Below are positions 35,848-48,663 of a stretch of DNA of 64,000 nucleotides, piece by piece. The notes beneath the pieces are model-generated. The model saw only the letters and a program-made list of their open reading frames with translations, was not told where the DNA came from and did not search any database. Every line of letters begins with the position of its first letter. The first letter of the stretch is position 1. The position numbers and the translations under genes were made by a program. The DNA comes from Hydractinia symbiolongicarpus (taxonomy: Eukaryota > Cnidaria > Hydrozoa > Anthoathecata > Hydractiniidae), in the NCBI RefSeq assembly GCF_029227915.1, contig NC_079885.1, positions 18,735,001 to 18,799,000 on the forward strand, in the 5' to 3' direction.

Positions 35848-35969
35848 CAACTCTGGGCTTTCTTCAGTTCACGCACAAATCTTTCGCCTTTTACTAAAGA
35901 TTTCCGTGGAGAAGGCCAAAACGATGAGTATATAGACGATTTTTCTACTGTCTCGCTTCGGCGGGACGA
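35848..35969 (+). ncRNA. U5: U5 snRNA, copy 54
   Basis: Identical RNA; upstream AAGAAGTAAAG, GATCTGAAAGG and TGCAACACC, downstream CCTTTTGGCC, all repeated at copy 58. Confidence 0.96.
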
Positions 35970-36513
35970 TCACTAGTCTAAATGAAAAAACGTGCAGGAG
36001 GCCATACGCGGGCCTATCTCTCATCTCGCTCACAGAGACTTGGTAAGCACGGTCCACTCAATGGCTTTCCAAATGCGAAGAGTGAAGGCCGCAGACGGCA
36101 GGGGTTGAGCCAAGGGCCTTTTGGCCGTATCCCGCTCACAAGTTTTTTTTTTTTAGCAGAATAATACATACGAGCTAATCAAAATCGGCTCGAGGAAAGA
36201 AATAAAGTTCAGAGACAACCAAAGGAGTCGAACTGCAGTAGAAACAAACTAGATGTAACGCAAGCCACTAGTACGACGTATTGCCTACAGGGACCACACT
36301 CTCCGAGACAGCGAACGCAACTTCCTAGTGATTCACGCGAACGCACTGAACTAGGTGATGTAGATCAGAAAGGTGAAAGTCCTTGTGTCAAGTCTACACC
36401 TCACGATGCAGCACCTTTTAAGCGTCCTCTACGAACGGACACACTGCCAAGCGGCACACCACAAGCAAAGGTTAAGTCGGCTCGAAGGCACAACAGGTCG
36501 CGCCGACTTACGA

Positions 36514-36635
36514 CAACTCTGGGCTTTCTTCAGTTCACGCACAAATCTTTCGCCTTTTACTAAAGATTTCCGTGGAGAAGGCCAAAACGATGAGTATATA
36601 GACGATTTTTCTACTGTCTCGCTTCGGCGGGACGA
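36514..36635 (+). ncRNA. U5: U5 snRNA, copy 55
   Basis: Identical RNA; GATTACTAG just after the 3' end, shared with copies 59, 62, 65, 68 and 69; upstream ACTGCCAAG. Confidence 0.96.
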
Positions 36636-37181
36636 TTACTAGTCTAAATGAAAAAACGTGCAGGAGGCCATACGCGGGCCTATCTCTCATCTCGCTCACA
36701 GAGACTTGGTAAGCACGGTCCACTCAATGGCTTTCCAAATGCGAAGAGTGAAGGCCGCAGACGGCAGGGGTTGAGCCAAGGGCCTTTCGGCCGTATCCCG
36801 CTCACAAGTTTTTTTTTTTTTTAGCAGAATAATACATACGAGCTAATCAAAATCGGCTCGAGGAAAGAAATAAAGTTCAGAGACAACCAAAGGAGTCGAA
36901 CTGCAGTAGAAACAAACTAGATGTAACGCAAGCCACTAGTACGACGTATTGCCTACAGGGACCACACTCTCCGAGACAGCGAACGCAACTTCCTAGTGAT
37001 TCACGCGAACGCACTGAACTAGGTGATGTAGATCAGAAAGGTGAAAGTCCTTGTGTCAAGTCTACACCTCACGATGCAGCACCTTTTAAGCGTCCTCTAC
37101 GAACGGACACACTGGCAAGCGGCACACCACAAGCAAAGGTTAAGTCGGCTCGAAGGCACAACAGGTCGCGCCGACTTACGA

Positions 37182-37303
37182 CAACTCTGGGCTTTCTTCA
37201 GTTCACGCACAAATCTTTCGCCTTTTACTAAAGATTTCCGTGGAGAAGGCCAAAACGATGAGTATATAGACGATTTTTCTACTGTCTCGCTTCGGCGGGA
37301 CGA
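37182..37303 (+). ncRNA. U5: U5 snRNA, copy 56
   Basis: Identical RNA; downstream pair GTCCAATCAATGG plus AAGGCGGCAG, the marker of copies 61, 64, 66, 70 and 72. Confidence 0.96.
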
Positions 37304-37851
37304 TCACTAGTCTAAATGAAAAAACGTGCAGGAGGCCATACGCGGGCCTATCTCTCATCTCGCTCACAGAGACTTGGTAAGCACGGTCCAATCAATGGCT
37401 TTCCAAATGCGAAGAGTGAAGGCGGCAGACGGCAGGGGTTGAGCCAAGGGCCTTTCGGCCGTATCCCGCTCACAAGTTTTTTTTTTTTTTTTAGCAGAAT
37501 AATACATACGAGCTAATCAAAATCGGCTCGAGGAAAGAAATAAAGTTCAGAGACAACCAAAGGAGTCGAACTGCAGTAGAAACAAACTAGATGTAACGCA
37601 AGCCACTAGTACGACGTATTGCCTACAGGGACCACACTCTCCGAGACAGCGAACGCATTTTCCTAGTGATTCACGCGAACGCACTGAACTAGGTGATGTA
37701 GATCAGAAAGGTGAAAGTCCTTGTGTCAAGTCTACACCTCACGATGCAGCACCTTTTAAGCGTCCTCTACGAACGGACACACTGGCAAGCGGCACACCAC
37801 AAGCAAAGGTTAAGTCGGCTCGAAGGCACAACAGGTCGCGCCGACTTACGA

Positions 37852-37973
37852 CAACTCTGGGCTTTCTTCAGTTCACGCACAAATCTTTCGCCTTTTACTA
37901 AAGATTTCCGTGGAGAAGGCCAAAACGATGAGTATATAGACGATTTTTCTACTGTCTCGCTTCGGCGGGACGA
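37852..37973 (+). ncRNA. U5: U5 snRNA, copy 57
   Basis: Identical RNA; upstream ACGCATTTTCC; downstream CATCTTGCTC and GGCTGTATCC. Confidence 0.96.
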
Positions 37974-38518
37974 TCACTAGTCTAAATGAAAAAACGTGCA
38001 GGAGGCCATACGCGGGCCTATCTCTCATCTTGCTCACAGAGACTTGGTAAGCACGGTCCACTCAATGGCTTTCCAAATGCGAAGAGTGAAGGCCGCAGAC
38101 GGCAGGGGTTGAGCCAAGGGCCTTTCGGCTGTATCCCGCTCACAAGTTTTTTTTTTTTTAGCAGAATAATACATACGAGCTAATCAAAATCGGCTCGAGG
38201 AAAGAAGTAAAGTTCAGAGACAACCAAAGGAGTCGAACTGCAGTAGAAACAAACTAGATGTAACGCAAGCCACTAGTACGACGTATTGCCTACAGGGACC
38301 ACACTCTCCGAGACAGCGAACGCAACTTCCTAGTGATTCACGCGAACGCACTCAACTAGGTGATGTAGATCTGAAAGGTGAAAGTCCTTGTGTCAAGTCT
38401 ACACGTCACGATGCAACACCTTTTAAGCGTCCTCTACGAACGGACACACTGGCAAGCGGCACACCACAAGCAAAGGTTAAGTCGGCTCGAAGGCACAACA
38501 GGTCGCGCCGACTTACGA

Positions 38519-38640
38519 CAACTCTGGGCTTTCTTCAGTTCACGCACAAATCTTTCGCCTTTTACTAAAGATTTCCGTGGAGAAGGCCAAAACGATGAGT
38601 ATATAGACGATTTTTCTACTGTCTCGCTTCGGCGGGACGA
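38519..38640 (+). ncRNA. U5: U5 snRNA, copy 58
   Basis: Identical RNA; duplicates the markers of copy 54, plus ACACGTCACG. Confidence 0.96.
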
Positions 38641-39186
38641 TCACTAGTCTAAATGAAAAAACGTGCAGGAGGCCATACGCGGGCCTATCTCTCATCTCGC
38701 TCACAGAGACTTGGTAAGCACGGTCCACTCAATGGCTTTCCAAATGCGAAGAGTGAAGGCCGCAGACGGCAGGGGTTGAGCCAAGGGCCTTTTGGCCGTA
38801 TCCCGCTCACAAGTTTTTTTTTTTTTTAGCAGAATAATACATACGAGCTAATCAAAATCGGCTCGAGGAAAGAAATAAAGTTCAGAGACAACCAAAGGAG
38901 TCGAACTGCAGTAGAAACAAACTAGATGTAACGCAAGCCACTAGTACGACGTATTGCCTACAGGGACCACACTCTCCGAGACAGCGAACGCAACTTCCTA
39001 GTGATTCACGCGAACGCACTGAACTAGGTGATGTAGATCAGAAAGGTGAAAGTCCTTGTGTCAAGTCTACACCTCACGATGCAGCACCTTTTAAGCGTCC
39101 TCTACGAACGGACACACTGGCAAGCGGCACACCACAAGCAAAGGTTAAGTCGGCTCGAAGGCACAACAGGTCGCGCCGACTTACGA

Positions 39187-39308
39187 CAACTCTGGGCTTT
39201 CTTCAGTTCACGCACAAATCTTTCGCCTTTTACTAAAGATTTCCGTGGAGAAGGCCAAAACGATGAGTATATAGACGATTTTTCTACTGTCTCGCTTCGG
39301 CGGGACGA
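39187..39308 (+). ncRNA. U5: U5 snRNA, copy 59
   Basis: Identical RNA; G form upstream, GATTACTAG at the 3' flank. Confidence 0.96.
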
Positions 39309-39855
39309 TTACTAGTCTAAATGAAAAAACGTGCAGGAGGCCATACGCGGGCCTATCTCTCATCTCGCTCACAGAGACTTGGTAAGCACGGTCCACTCAA
39401 TGGCTTTCCAAATGCGAAGAGTGAAGGCCGCAGACGGCAGGGGTTGAGCCAAGGGCCTTTCGGCCGTATCCCGCTCACAAGTTTTTTTTTTTTTTTAGCA
39501 GAATAATACATACGAGCTAATCAAAATCGGCTCGAGGAAAGAAATAAAGTTCAGAGACAACCAAAGGAGTCGAACTGCAGTAGAAACAAACTAGATGTAA
39601 CGCAAGCCACTAGTACGACGTATTGCCTACAGGGACCACACTCTCCGAGACAGCGAACGCATTTTCCTAGTGATTCACGCGAACGCACTGAACTAGGTGA
39701 TGTAGATCAGAAAGGTGAAAGTCCTTGTGTCAAGTCTACACCTCACGATGCAGCACCTTTTAAGCGTCCTCTACGAACGGACACACTGGCAAGCGGCACA
39801 CCACAAGCAAAGGTTAAGTCGGCTCGAAGGCACTACAGGTCGCGCCGACTTACGA

Positions 39856-39977
39856 CAACTCTGGGCTTTCTTCAGTTCACGCACAAATCTTTCGCCTTTT
39901 ACTAAAGATTTCCGTGGAGAAGGCCAAAACGATGAGTATATAGACGATTTTTCTACTGTCTCGCTTCGGCGGGACGA
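39856..39977 (+). ncRNA. U5: U5 snRNA, copy 60
   Basis: Identical RNA; upstream GCATTTTCC and GCACTACAGG; downstream AGGAAGCC and GGCTGTATCC. Confidence 0.96.
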
Positions 39978-40521
39978 TCACTAGTCTAAATGAAAAAACG
40001 TGCAGGAAGCCATACGCGGGCCTATCTCTCATCTCGCTCACAGAGACTTGGTAAGCACGGTCCACTCAATGGCTTTCCAAATGCGAAGAGTGAAGGCCGC
40101 AGACGGCAGGGGTTGAGCCAAGGGCCTTTCGGCTGTATCCCGCTCACAAGTTTTTTTTTTTTAGCAGAATAATACATACGAGCTAATCAAAATCGGCTCG
40201 AGGAAAGAAATAAAGTTCAGAGACAACCAAAGGAGTCGAACTGCAGTAGAAACAAACTAGATGTAACGCAAGCCACTAGTACGACGTATTGCCTACAGGG
40301 ACCACACTCTCCGAGACAGCGAACGCAACTTCCTAGTGATTCACGCGAACGCACTGAACTAGGTGATGTAGATCAGAAAGGTGAAAGTCCTTGTGTCAAG
40401 TCTACACCTCACGATGCAGCACCTTTTAAGCGTCCTCTACGAACGGACACACTGGCAAGCGGCACACCACAAGCAAAGGTTAAGCCGGCTCGAAGGCACA
40501 ACAGGTCGCGCCGACTTACGA

Positions 40522-40643
40522 CAACTCTGGGCTTTCTTCAGTTCACGCACAAATCTTTCGCCTTTTACTAAAGATTTCCGTGGAGAAGGCCAAAACGATG
40601 AGTATATAGACGATTTTTCTACTGTCTCGCTTCGGCGGGACGA
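40522..40643 (+). ncRNA. U5: U5 snRNA, copy 61
   Basis: Identical RNA; promoter inverted repeat altered (AAGCCGGCTC); downstream CCAATCAATGG and GGCGGCAG. Confidence 0.96.
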
Positions 40644-41188
40644 TCACTAGTCTAAATGAAAAAACGTGCAGGAGGCCATACGCGGGCCTATCTCTCATCT
40701 CGCTCACAGAGACTTGGTAAGCACGGTCCAATCAATGGCTTTCCAAATGCGAAGAGTGAAGGCGGCAGACGGCAGGGGTTGAGCCAAGGGCCTTTCGGCC
40801 GTATCCCGCTCACAAGTTTTTTTTTTTTTAGCAGAATAATACATACGAGCTAATCAAAATCGGCTCGAGGAAAGAAATAAAGTTCAGAGACAACCAAAGG
40901 AGTCGAACTGCAGTAGAAACAAACTAGATGTAACGCAAGCCACTAGTACGACGTATTGCCTACAGGGACCACACTCTCCGAGACAGCGAACGCATTTTCC
41001 TAGTGATTCACGCGAACGCACTGAACTTGGTGATGTAGATCAGAAAGGTGAAAGTCCTTGTGTCAAGTCTACACCTCACGATGCAGCACCTTTTAAGCGT
41101 CCTCTACGAACGGACACACTGGCAAGCGGCACACCACAAGCAAAGGTTAAGTCGGCTCGAAGGCACAACAGGTCGCGCCGACTTACGA

Positions 41189-41310
41189 CAACTCTGGGCT
41201 TTCTTCAGTTCACGCACAAATCTTTCGCCTTTTACTAAAGATTTCCGTGGAGAAGGCCAAAACGATGAGTATATAGACGATTTTTCTACTGTCTCGCTTC
41301 GGCGGGACGA
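41189..41310 (+). ncRNA. U5: U5 snRNA, copy 62
   Basis: Identical RNA; upstream GCATTTTCC with GAACTTGG; GATTACTAG after the RNA. Confidence 0.96.
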
Positions 41311-41858
41311 TTACTAGTCTAAATGAAAAAACGTGCAGGAGGCCATACGCGGGCCTATCTCTCATCTCGCTCACAGAGACTTGGTAAGCACGGTCCACTC
41401 AATGGCTTTCCAAATGCGAAGAGTGAAGGCCGCAGACGGCAGGGGTTGAGCCAAGGGCCTTTCGGCCGTATCCCGCTCACAAGTTTTTTTTTTTTTTTTA
41501 GCAGAATAATACATACGAGCTAATCAAAATCGGCTCGAGGAAAGAAATAAAGTTCAGAGACAACCAAAGGAGTCGAACTGCAGTAGAAACAAACTAGATG
41601 TAACGCAAGCCACTAGTACGACGTATTGCCTACAGGGACCACACTCTCCGAGACAGCGAACGCAACTTCCTAGTGATTCACGCGAACGCACTGAACTAGG
41701 TGATGTAGATCAGAAAGGTGAAAGTCCTTGTGTCAAGTCTACACCTCACGATGCAGCACCTTTTAAGCGTCCTCTACGAACGGACACACTGGCAAGCGGC
41801 ACACCACAAGCAAAGGTTAAGTCGGCTCGAAGGCACAACAGGTCGCGCCGACTTACGA

Positions 41859-41980
41859 CAACTCTGGGCTTTCTTCAGTTCACGCACAAATCTTTCGCCT
41901 TTTACTAAAGATTTCCGTGGAGAAGGCCAAAACGATGAGTATATAGACGATTTTTCTACTGTCTCGCTTCGGCGGGACGA
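41859..41980 (+). ncRNA. U5: U5 snRNA, copy 63
   Basis: Identical RNA; downstream AGGAAGCC, AATGGATTTCC and GGCTGTATCC. Confidence 0.96.
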
Positions 41981-42526
41981 TCACTAGTCTAAATGAAAAA
42001 ACGTGCAGGAAGCCATACGCGGGCCTATCTCTCATCTCGCTCACAGAGACTTGGTAAGCACGGTCCACTCAATGGATTTCCAAATGCGAAGAGTGAAGGC
42101 CGCAGACGGCAGGGGTTGAGCCAAGGGCCTTTCGGCTGTATCCCGCTCACAAGTTTTTTTTTTTTTTAGCAGAATAATACATACGAGCTAATCAAAATCG
42201 GCTCGAGGAAAGAAATAAAGTTCAGAGACAACCAAAGGAGTCGAACTGCAGTAGAAACAAACTAGATGTAACGCAAGCCACTAGTACGACGTATTGCCTA
42301 CAGGGACCACACTCTCCGAGACAGCGAACGCAACTTCCTAGTGATTCACGCGAACGCACTGAACTAGGTGATGTAGATCAGAAAGGTGAAAGTCCTTGTG
42401 TCAAGTCTACACCTCACGATGCAGCACCTTTTAAGCGTCCTCTACGAACGGACACACTGGCAAGCGGCACACCACAAGCAAAGGTTAAGCCGGCTCGAAG
42501 GCACAACAGGTCGCGCCGACTTACGA

Positions 42527-42648
42527 CAACTCTGGGCTTTCTTCAGTTCACGCACAAATCTTTCGCCTTTTACTAAAGATTTCCGTGGAGAAGGCCAAAA
42601 CGATGAGTATATAGACGATTTTTCTACTGTCTCGCTTCGGCGGGACGA
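42527..42648 (+). ncRNA. U5: U5 snRNA, copy 64
   Basis: Identical RNA; markers as in copy 61. Confidence 0.96.
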
Positions 42649-43193
42649 TCACTAGTCTAAATGAAAAAACGTGCAGGAGGCCATACGCGGGCCTATCTCT
42701 CATCTCGCTCACAGAGACTTGGTAAGCACGGTCCAATCAATGGCTTTCCAAATGCGAAGAGTGAAGGCGGCAGACGGCAGGGGTTGAGCCAAGGGCCTTT
42801 CGGCCGTATCCCGCTCACAAGTTTTTTTTTTTTTAGCAGAATAATACATACGAGCTAATCAAAATCGGCTCGAGGAAAGAAATAAAGTTCAGAGACAACC
42901 AAAGGAGTCGAACTGCAGTAGAAACAAACTAGATGTAACGCAAGCCACTAGTACGACGTATTGCCTACAGGGACCACACTCTCCGAGACAGCGAACGCAT
43001 TTTCCTAGTGATTCACGCGAACGCACTGAACTTGGTGATGTAGATCAGAAAGGTGAAAGTCCTTGTGTCAAGTCTACACCTCACGATGCAGCACCTTTTA
43101 AGCGTCCTCTACGAACGGACACACTGGCAAGCGGCACACCACAAGCAAAGGTTAAGTCGGCTCGAAGGCACAACAGGTCGCGCCGACTTACGA

Positions 43194-43315
43194 CAACTCT
43201 GGGCTTTCTTCAGTTCACGCACAAATCTTTCGCCTTTTACTAAAGATTTCCGTGGAGAAGGCCAAAACGATGAGTATATAGACGATTTTTCTACTGTCTC
43301 GCTTCGGCGGGACGA
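43194..43315 (+). ncRNA. U5: U5 snRNA, copy 65
   Basis: Identical RNA; markers as in copy 62. Confidence 0.96.
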
Positions 43316-43862
43316 TTACTAGTCTAAATGAAAAAACGTGCAGGAGGCCATACGCGGGCCTATCTCTCATCTCGCTCACAGAGACTTGGTAAGCACGGTC
43401 CACTCAATGGCTTTCCAAATGCGAAGAGTGAAGGCCGCAGACGGCAGGGGTTGAGCCAAGGGCCTTTCGGCCGTATCCCGCTCACAAGTTTTTTTTTTTT
43501 TTTAGCAGAATAATACATACGAGCTAATCAAAATCGGCTCGAGGAAAGAAATAAAGTTCAGAGACAACCAAAGGAGTCGAACTGCAGTAGAAACAAACTA
43601 GATGTAACGCAAGCCACTAGTACGACGTATTGCCTACAGGGACCACACTCTCCGAGACAGCGAACGCAACTTCCTAGTGATTCACGCGAACGCACTGAAC
43701 TAGGTGATGTAGATCAGAAAGGTGAAAGTCCTTGTGTCAAGTCTACACCTCACGATGCAGCACCTTTTAAGCGTCCTCTACGAACGGACACACTGGCAAG
43801 CGGCACACCACAAGCAAAGGTTAAGTCGGCTCGAAGGCACAACAGGTCGCGCCGACTTACGA

Positions 43863-43984
43863 CAACTCTGGGCTTTCTTCAGTTCACGCACAAATCTTTC
43901 GCCTTTTACTAAAGATTTCCGTGGAGAAGGCCAAAACGATGAGTATATAGACGATTTTTCTACTGTCTCGCTTCGGCGGGACGA
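43863..43984 (+). ncRNA. U5: U5 snRNA, copy 66
   Basis: Identical RNA; downstream CCAATCAATGG and GGCGGCAG, then one of the longest T-runs in the array. Confidence 0.96.
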
Positions 43985-44533
43985 TCACTAGTCTAAATGA
44001 AAAAACGTGCAGGAGGCCATACGCGGGCCTATCTCTCATCTCGCTCACAGAGACTTGGTAAGCACGGTCCAATCAATGGCTTTCCAAATGCGAAGAGTGA
44101 AGGCGGCAGACGGCAGGGGTTGAGCCAAGGGCCTTTCGGCCGTATCCCGCTCACAAGTTTTTTTTTTTTTTTTTAGCAGAATAATACATACGAGCTAATC
44201 AAAATCGGCTCGAGGAAAGAAATAAAGTTCAGAGACAACCAAAGGAGTCGAACTGCAGTAGAAACAAACTAGATGTAACGCAAGCCACTAGTTCGACGTA
44301 TTGCCTACAGGGACCACACTCTCCGAGACAGCGAACGCATTTTCCTAGTGATTCACGCGAACGCACTGAACTAGGTGATGTAGATCAGAAAGGTGAAAGT
44401 CCTTGTGTCAAGTCTACACCTCACGATGCAGCACCTTTTAAGCGTCCTCTACGAACGGACACACTGGCAAGCGGCACACCACAAGCAAAGGTTAAGTCGG
44501 CTCGAAGGCACTACAGGTCGCGCCGACTTACGA

Positions 44534-44655
44534 CAACTCTGGGCTTTCTTCAGTTCACGCACAAATCTTTCGACTTTTACTAAAGATTTCCGTGGAGAAG
44601 GCCAAAACGATGAGTATATAGACGATTTTTCTACTGTCTCGCTTCGGCGGGACGA
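44534..44655 (+). ncRNA. U5: U5 snRNA, copy 67 (loop I variant)
   Basis: C to A at 44573 changes loop I from CGCCTTTTACT to CGACTTTTACT, in the most conserved part of U5. Stems and Sm tract are intact. It may be a pseudogene or a variant RNA. Upstream CTAGTTCGACG, GCATTTTCC and GCACTACAGG. Confidence 0.88.
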
Positions 44656-45200
44656 TCACTAGTCTAAATGAAAAAACGTGCAGGAGGCCATACGCGGGCC
44701 TATCTCTCATCTCGCTCACAGAGACTTGGTAAGCACGGTCCACTCAATGGCTTTCCAAATGCGAAGAGTGAAGGCCGCAGACGGCAGGGGTTGAGCCAAG
44801 GGCCTTTCGGCTGTATCCCGCTCACAAGTTTTTTTTTTTTTAGCAGAATAATACATACGAGCTAATCAAAATCGGCTCAAGGAAAGAAATAAAGTTCAGA
44901 GACAACCAAAGGAGTCGAACTGCAGTAGAAACAAACTAGATGTAACGCAAGCCACTAGTACGACGTATTGCCTACAGGGACCACACTCTCCGAGACAGCG
45001 AACGCAACTTCCTAGTGATTCACGCGAACGCACTGAACTAGGTGATGTAGATCAGAAAGGTGAAAGTCCTTGTGTCAAGTCTACACCTCACGATGCAGCA
45101 CCTTTTAAGCGTCCTCTACGAACGGACACACTGGCAAGCGGCACACCACAAGCAAAGGTTAAGTCGGCTCGAAGGCACAACAGGTCGCGCCGACTTACGA

Positions 45201-45322
45201 CAACTCTGGGCTTTCTTCAGTTCACGCACAAATCTTTCGCCTTTTACTAAAGATTTCCGTGGAGAAGGCCAAAACGATGAGTATATAGACGATTTTTCTA
45301 CTGTCTCGCTTCGGCGGGACGA
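45201..45322 (+). ncRNA. U5: U5 snRNA, copy 68
   Basis: Identical RNA; GATTACTAG after the RNA; upstream GGCTCAAGG destroys the XhoI site. Confidence 0.96.
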
Positions 45323-45868
45323 TTACTAGTCTAAATGAAAAAACGTGCAGGAGGCCATACGCGGGCCTATCTCTCATCTCGCTCACAGAGACTTGGTAAG
45401 CACGGTCCACTCAATGGCTTTCCAAATGCGAAGAGTGAAGGCCGCAGACGGCAGGGGTTGAGCCAAGGGCCTTTCGGCCGTATCCCGCTCACAAGTTTTT
45501 TTTTTTTTTAGCAGAATAATACATACGAGCTAATCAAAATCGGCTCGAGGAAAGAAATAAAGTTCAGAGACAACCAAAGGAGTCGAACTGCAGTAGAAAC
45601 AAACTAGATGTAACGCAAGCCACTAGTACGACGTATTGCCTACAGGGACCACACTCTCCGAGACAGCGAACGCAACTTCCTAGTGATTCACGCGAACGCA
45701 CTGAACTAGGTGATGTAGATCAGAAAGGTGAAAGTCCTTGTGTCAAGTCTACACCTCACGATGCAGCACCTTTTAAGCGTCCTCTACGAACGGACACACT
45801 GGCAAGCGGCACACCACAAGCAAAGGTTAAGTCGGCTCGAAGGCACAACAGGTCGCGCCGACTTACGA

Positions 45869-45990
45869 CAACTCTGGGCTTTCTTCAGTTCACGCACAAA
45901 TCTTTCGCCTTTTACTAAAGATTTCCGTGGAGAAGGCCAAAACGATGAGTATATAGACGATTTTTCTACTGTCTCGCTTCGGCGGGACGA
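45869..45990 (+). ncRNA. U5: U5 snRNA, copy 69
   Basis: Identical RNA; adjacent to copy 68 with the same GATTACTAG flank, a likely single-unit duplication. Confidence 0.96.
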
Positions 45991-46536
45991 TTACTAGTCT
46001 AAATGAAAAAACGTGCAGGAGGCCATACGCGGGCCTATCTCTCATCTCGCTCACAGAGACTTGGTAAGCACGGTCCACTCAATGGCTTTCCAAATGCGAA
46101 GAGTGAAGGCCGCAGACGGCAGGGGTTGAGCCAAGGGCCTTTCGGCCGTATCCCGCTCACAAGTTTTTTTTTTTTTTAGCAGAATAATACATACGAGCTA
46201 ATCAAAATCGGCTCGAGGAAAGAAATAAAGTTCAGAGACAACCAAAGGAGTCGAACTGCAGTAGAAACAAACTAGATGTAACGCAAGCCACTAGTACGAC
46301 GTATTGCCTACAGGGACCACACTCTCCGAGACAGCGAACGCAACTTCCTAGTGATTCACGCGAACGCACTGAACTAGGTGATGTAGATCAGAAAGGTGAA
46401 AGTCCTTGTGTCAAGTCTACACCTCACGATGCAGCACCTTTTAAGCGTCCTCTACGAACGGACACACTGGCAAGCGGCACACCACAAGCAAAGGTTAAGT
46501 CGGCTCGAAGGCACAACAGGTCGCGCCGACTTACGA

Positions 46537-46658
46537 CAACTCTGGGCTTTCTTCAGTTCACGCACAAATCTTTCGCCTTTTACTAAAGATTTCCGTGGAG
46601 AAGGCCAAAACGATGAGTATATAGACGATTTTTCTACTGTCTCGCTTCGGCGGGACGA
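46537..46658 (+). ncRNA. U5: U5 snRNA, copy 70
   Basis: Identical RNA; downstream CCAATCAATGG, GGCGGCAG, CAAT before the T-run, and GAGCGAATC after it. Confidence 0.96.
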
Positions 46659-47204
46659 TCACTAGTCTAAATGAAAAAACGTGCAGGAGGCCATACGCGG
46701 GCCTATCTCTCATCTCGCTCACAGAGACTTGGTAAGCACGGTCCAATCAATGGCTTTCCAAATGCGAAGAGTGAAGGCGGCAGACGGCAGGGGTTGAGCC
46801 AAGGGCCTTTCGGCCGTATCCCGCTCACAATTTTTTTTTTTTTTTAGCAGAATAATACATACGAGCGAATCAAAATCGGCTCGAGGAAAGAAATAAAGTT
46901 CAGAGACAACCAAAGGAGTCGAACTGCAGTAGAAACAAACTAGATGTAACGCAAGCCACTAGTACGACGTATTGCCTACAGGGACCACACTCTCCGAGAC
47001 AGCGAACGCATTTTCCTAGTGATTCACGCGAACGCACTGAACTAGGTGATGTAGATCAGAAAGGTGAAAGTCCTTGTGTCAAGTCTACACCTCACGATGC
47101 AGCACCTTTTAAGCGTCCTCTACGAACGGACACACTGGCAAGCGGCACACCACAAGCAAAGGTTAAGTCGGCTCGAAGACACTACAGGTCGCGCCGACTT
47201 ACGA

Positions 47205-47326
47205 CAACTCTGGGCTTTCTTCAGTTCACGCACAAATCTTTCGCCTTTTACTAAAGATTTCCGTGGAGAAGGCCAAAACGATGAGTATATAGACGATTTT
47301 TCTACTGTCTCGCTTCGGCGGGACGA
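47205..47326 (+). ncRNA. U5: U5 snRNA, copy 71
   Basis: Identical RNA; upstream GCATTTTCC and GAAGACACTACAGG; downstream GGGCCGATC and GGCTGTATCC. Confidence 0.96.
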
Positions 47327-47872
47327 TCACTAGTCTAAATGAAAAAACGTGCAGGAGGCCATACGCGGGCCGATCTCTCATCTCGCTCACAGAGACTTGG
47401 TAAGCACGGTCCACTCAATGGCTTTCCAAATGCGAAGAGTGAAGGCCGCAGACGGCAGGGGTTGAGCCAAGGGCCTTTCGGCTGTATCCCGCTCACAAGT
47501 TTTTTTTTTTTTTAGCAGAATAATACATACGAGCTAATCAAAATCGGCTCGAGGAAAGAAATAAAGTTCAGAGACAACCAAAGGAGTCGAACTGCAGTAG
47601 AAACAAACTAGATGTAACGCAAGCCACTAGTACGACGTATTGCCTACAGGGACCACACTCTCCGAGACAGCGAACGCAACTTCCTAGTGATTCACGCGAA
47701 CGCACTGAACTAGGTGATGTAGATCAGAAAGGTGAAAGTCCTTGTGTCAAGTCTACACCTCACGATGCAGCACCTTTTAAGCGTCCTCTACGAACGGACA
47801 CACTGGCAAGCGGCACACCACAAGCAAAGGTTAAGCCGGCTCGAAGGCACAACAGGTCGCGCCGACTTACGA

Positions 47873-47994
47873 CAACTCTGGGCTTTCTTCAGTTCACGCA
47901 CAAATCTTTCGCCTTTTACTAAAGATTTCCGTGGAGAAGGCCAAAACGATGAGTATATAGACGATTTTTCTACTGTCTCGCTTCGGCGGGACGA
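47873..47994 (+). ncRNA. U5: U5 snRNA, copy 72
   Basis: Identical RNA; markers of copies 61 and 64 plus downstream GAGGCTATAC. Confidence 0.96.
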
Positions 47995-48541
47995 TCACTA
48001 GTCTAAATGAAAAAACGTGCAGGAGGCTATACGCGGGCCTATCTCTCATCTCGCTCACAGAGACTTGGTAAGCACGGTCCAATCAATGGCTTTCCAAATG
48101 CGAAGAGTGAAGGCGGCAGACGGCAGGGGTTGAGCCAAGGGCCTTTCGGCCGTATCCCGCTCACAAGTTTTTTTTTTTTTTTAGCAGAATAATACATACG
48201 AGCTAATCAAAATCGGCTCGAGGAAAGAAATAAAGTTCAGAGACAACCAAAGGAGTCGAACTGCAGTAGAAACAAACTAGATGTAACGCAAGCCACTAGT
48301 ACGACGTATTGCCTACAGGGACCACACTCTCCGAGACAGCGAACGCATTTTCCTAGTGATTCACGCGAACGCACTGAACTTGGTGATGTAGATCAGAAAG
48401 GTGAAAGTCCTTGTGTCAAGTCTACACCTCACGATGCAGCACCTTTTAAGCGTCCTCTACGAACGGACACACTGGCAAGCGGCACACCACAAGCAAAGGT
48501 TAAGTCGGCTCGAAGGCACAACAGGTCGCGCCGACTTACGA

Positions 48542-48663
48542 CAACTCTGGGCTTTCTTCAGTTCACGCACAAATCTTTCGCCTTTTACTAAAGATTTCCG
48601 TGGAGAAGGCCAAAACGATGAGTATATAGACGATTTTTCTACTGTCTCGCTTCGGCGGGACGA
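48542..48663 (+). ncRNA. U5: U5 snRNA, copy 73
   Basis: Identical RNA; GCATTTTCC with GAACTTGG upstream as in copies 62 and 65; GATCAGTAG after the RNA. Confidence 0.96.
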
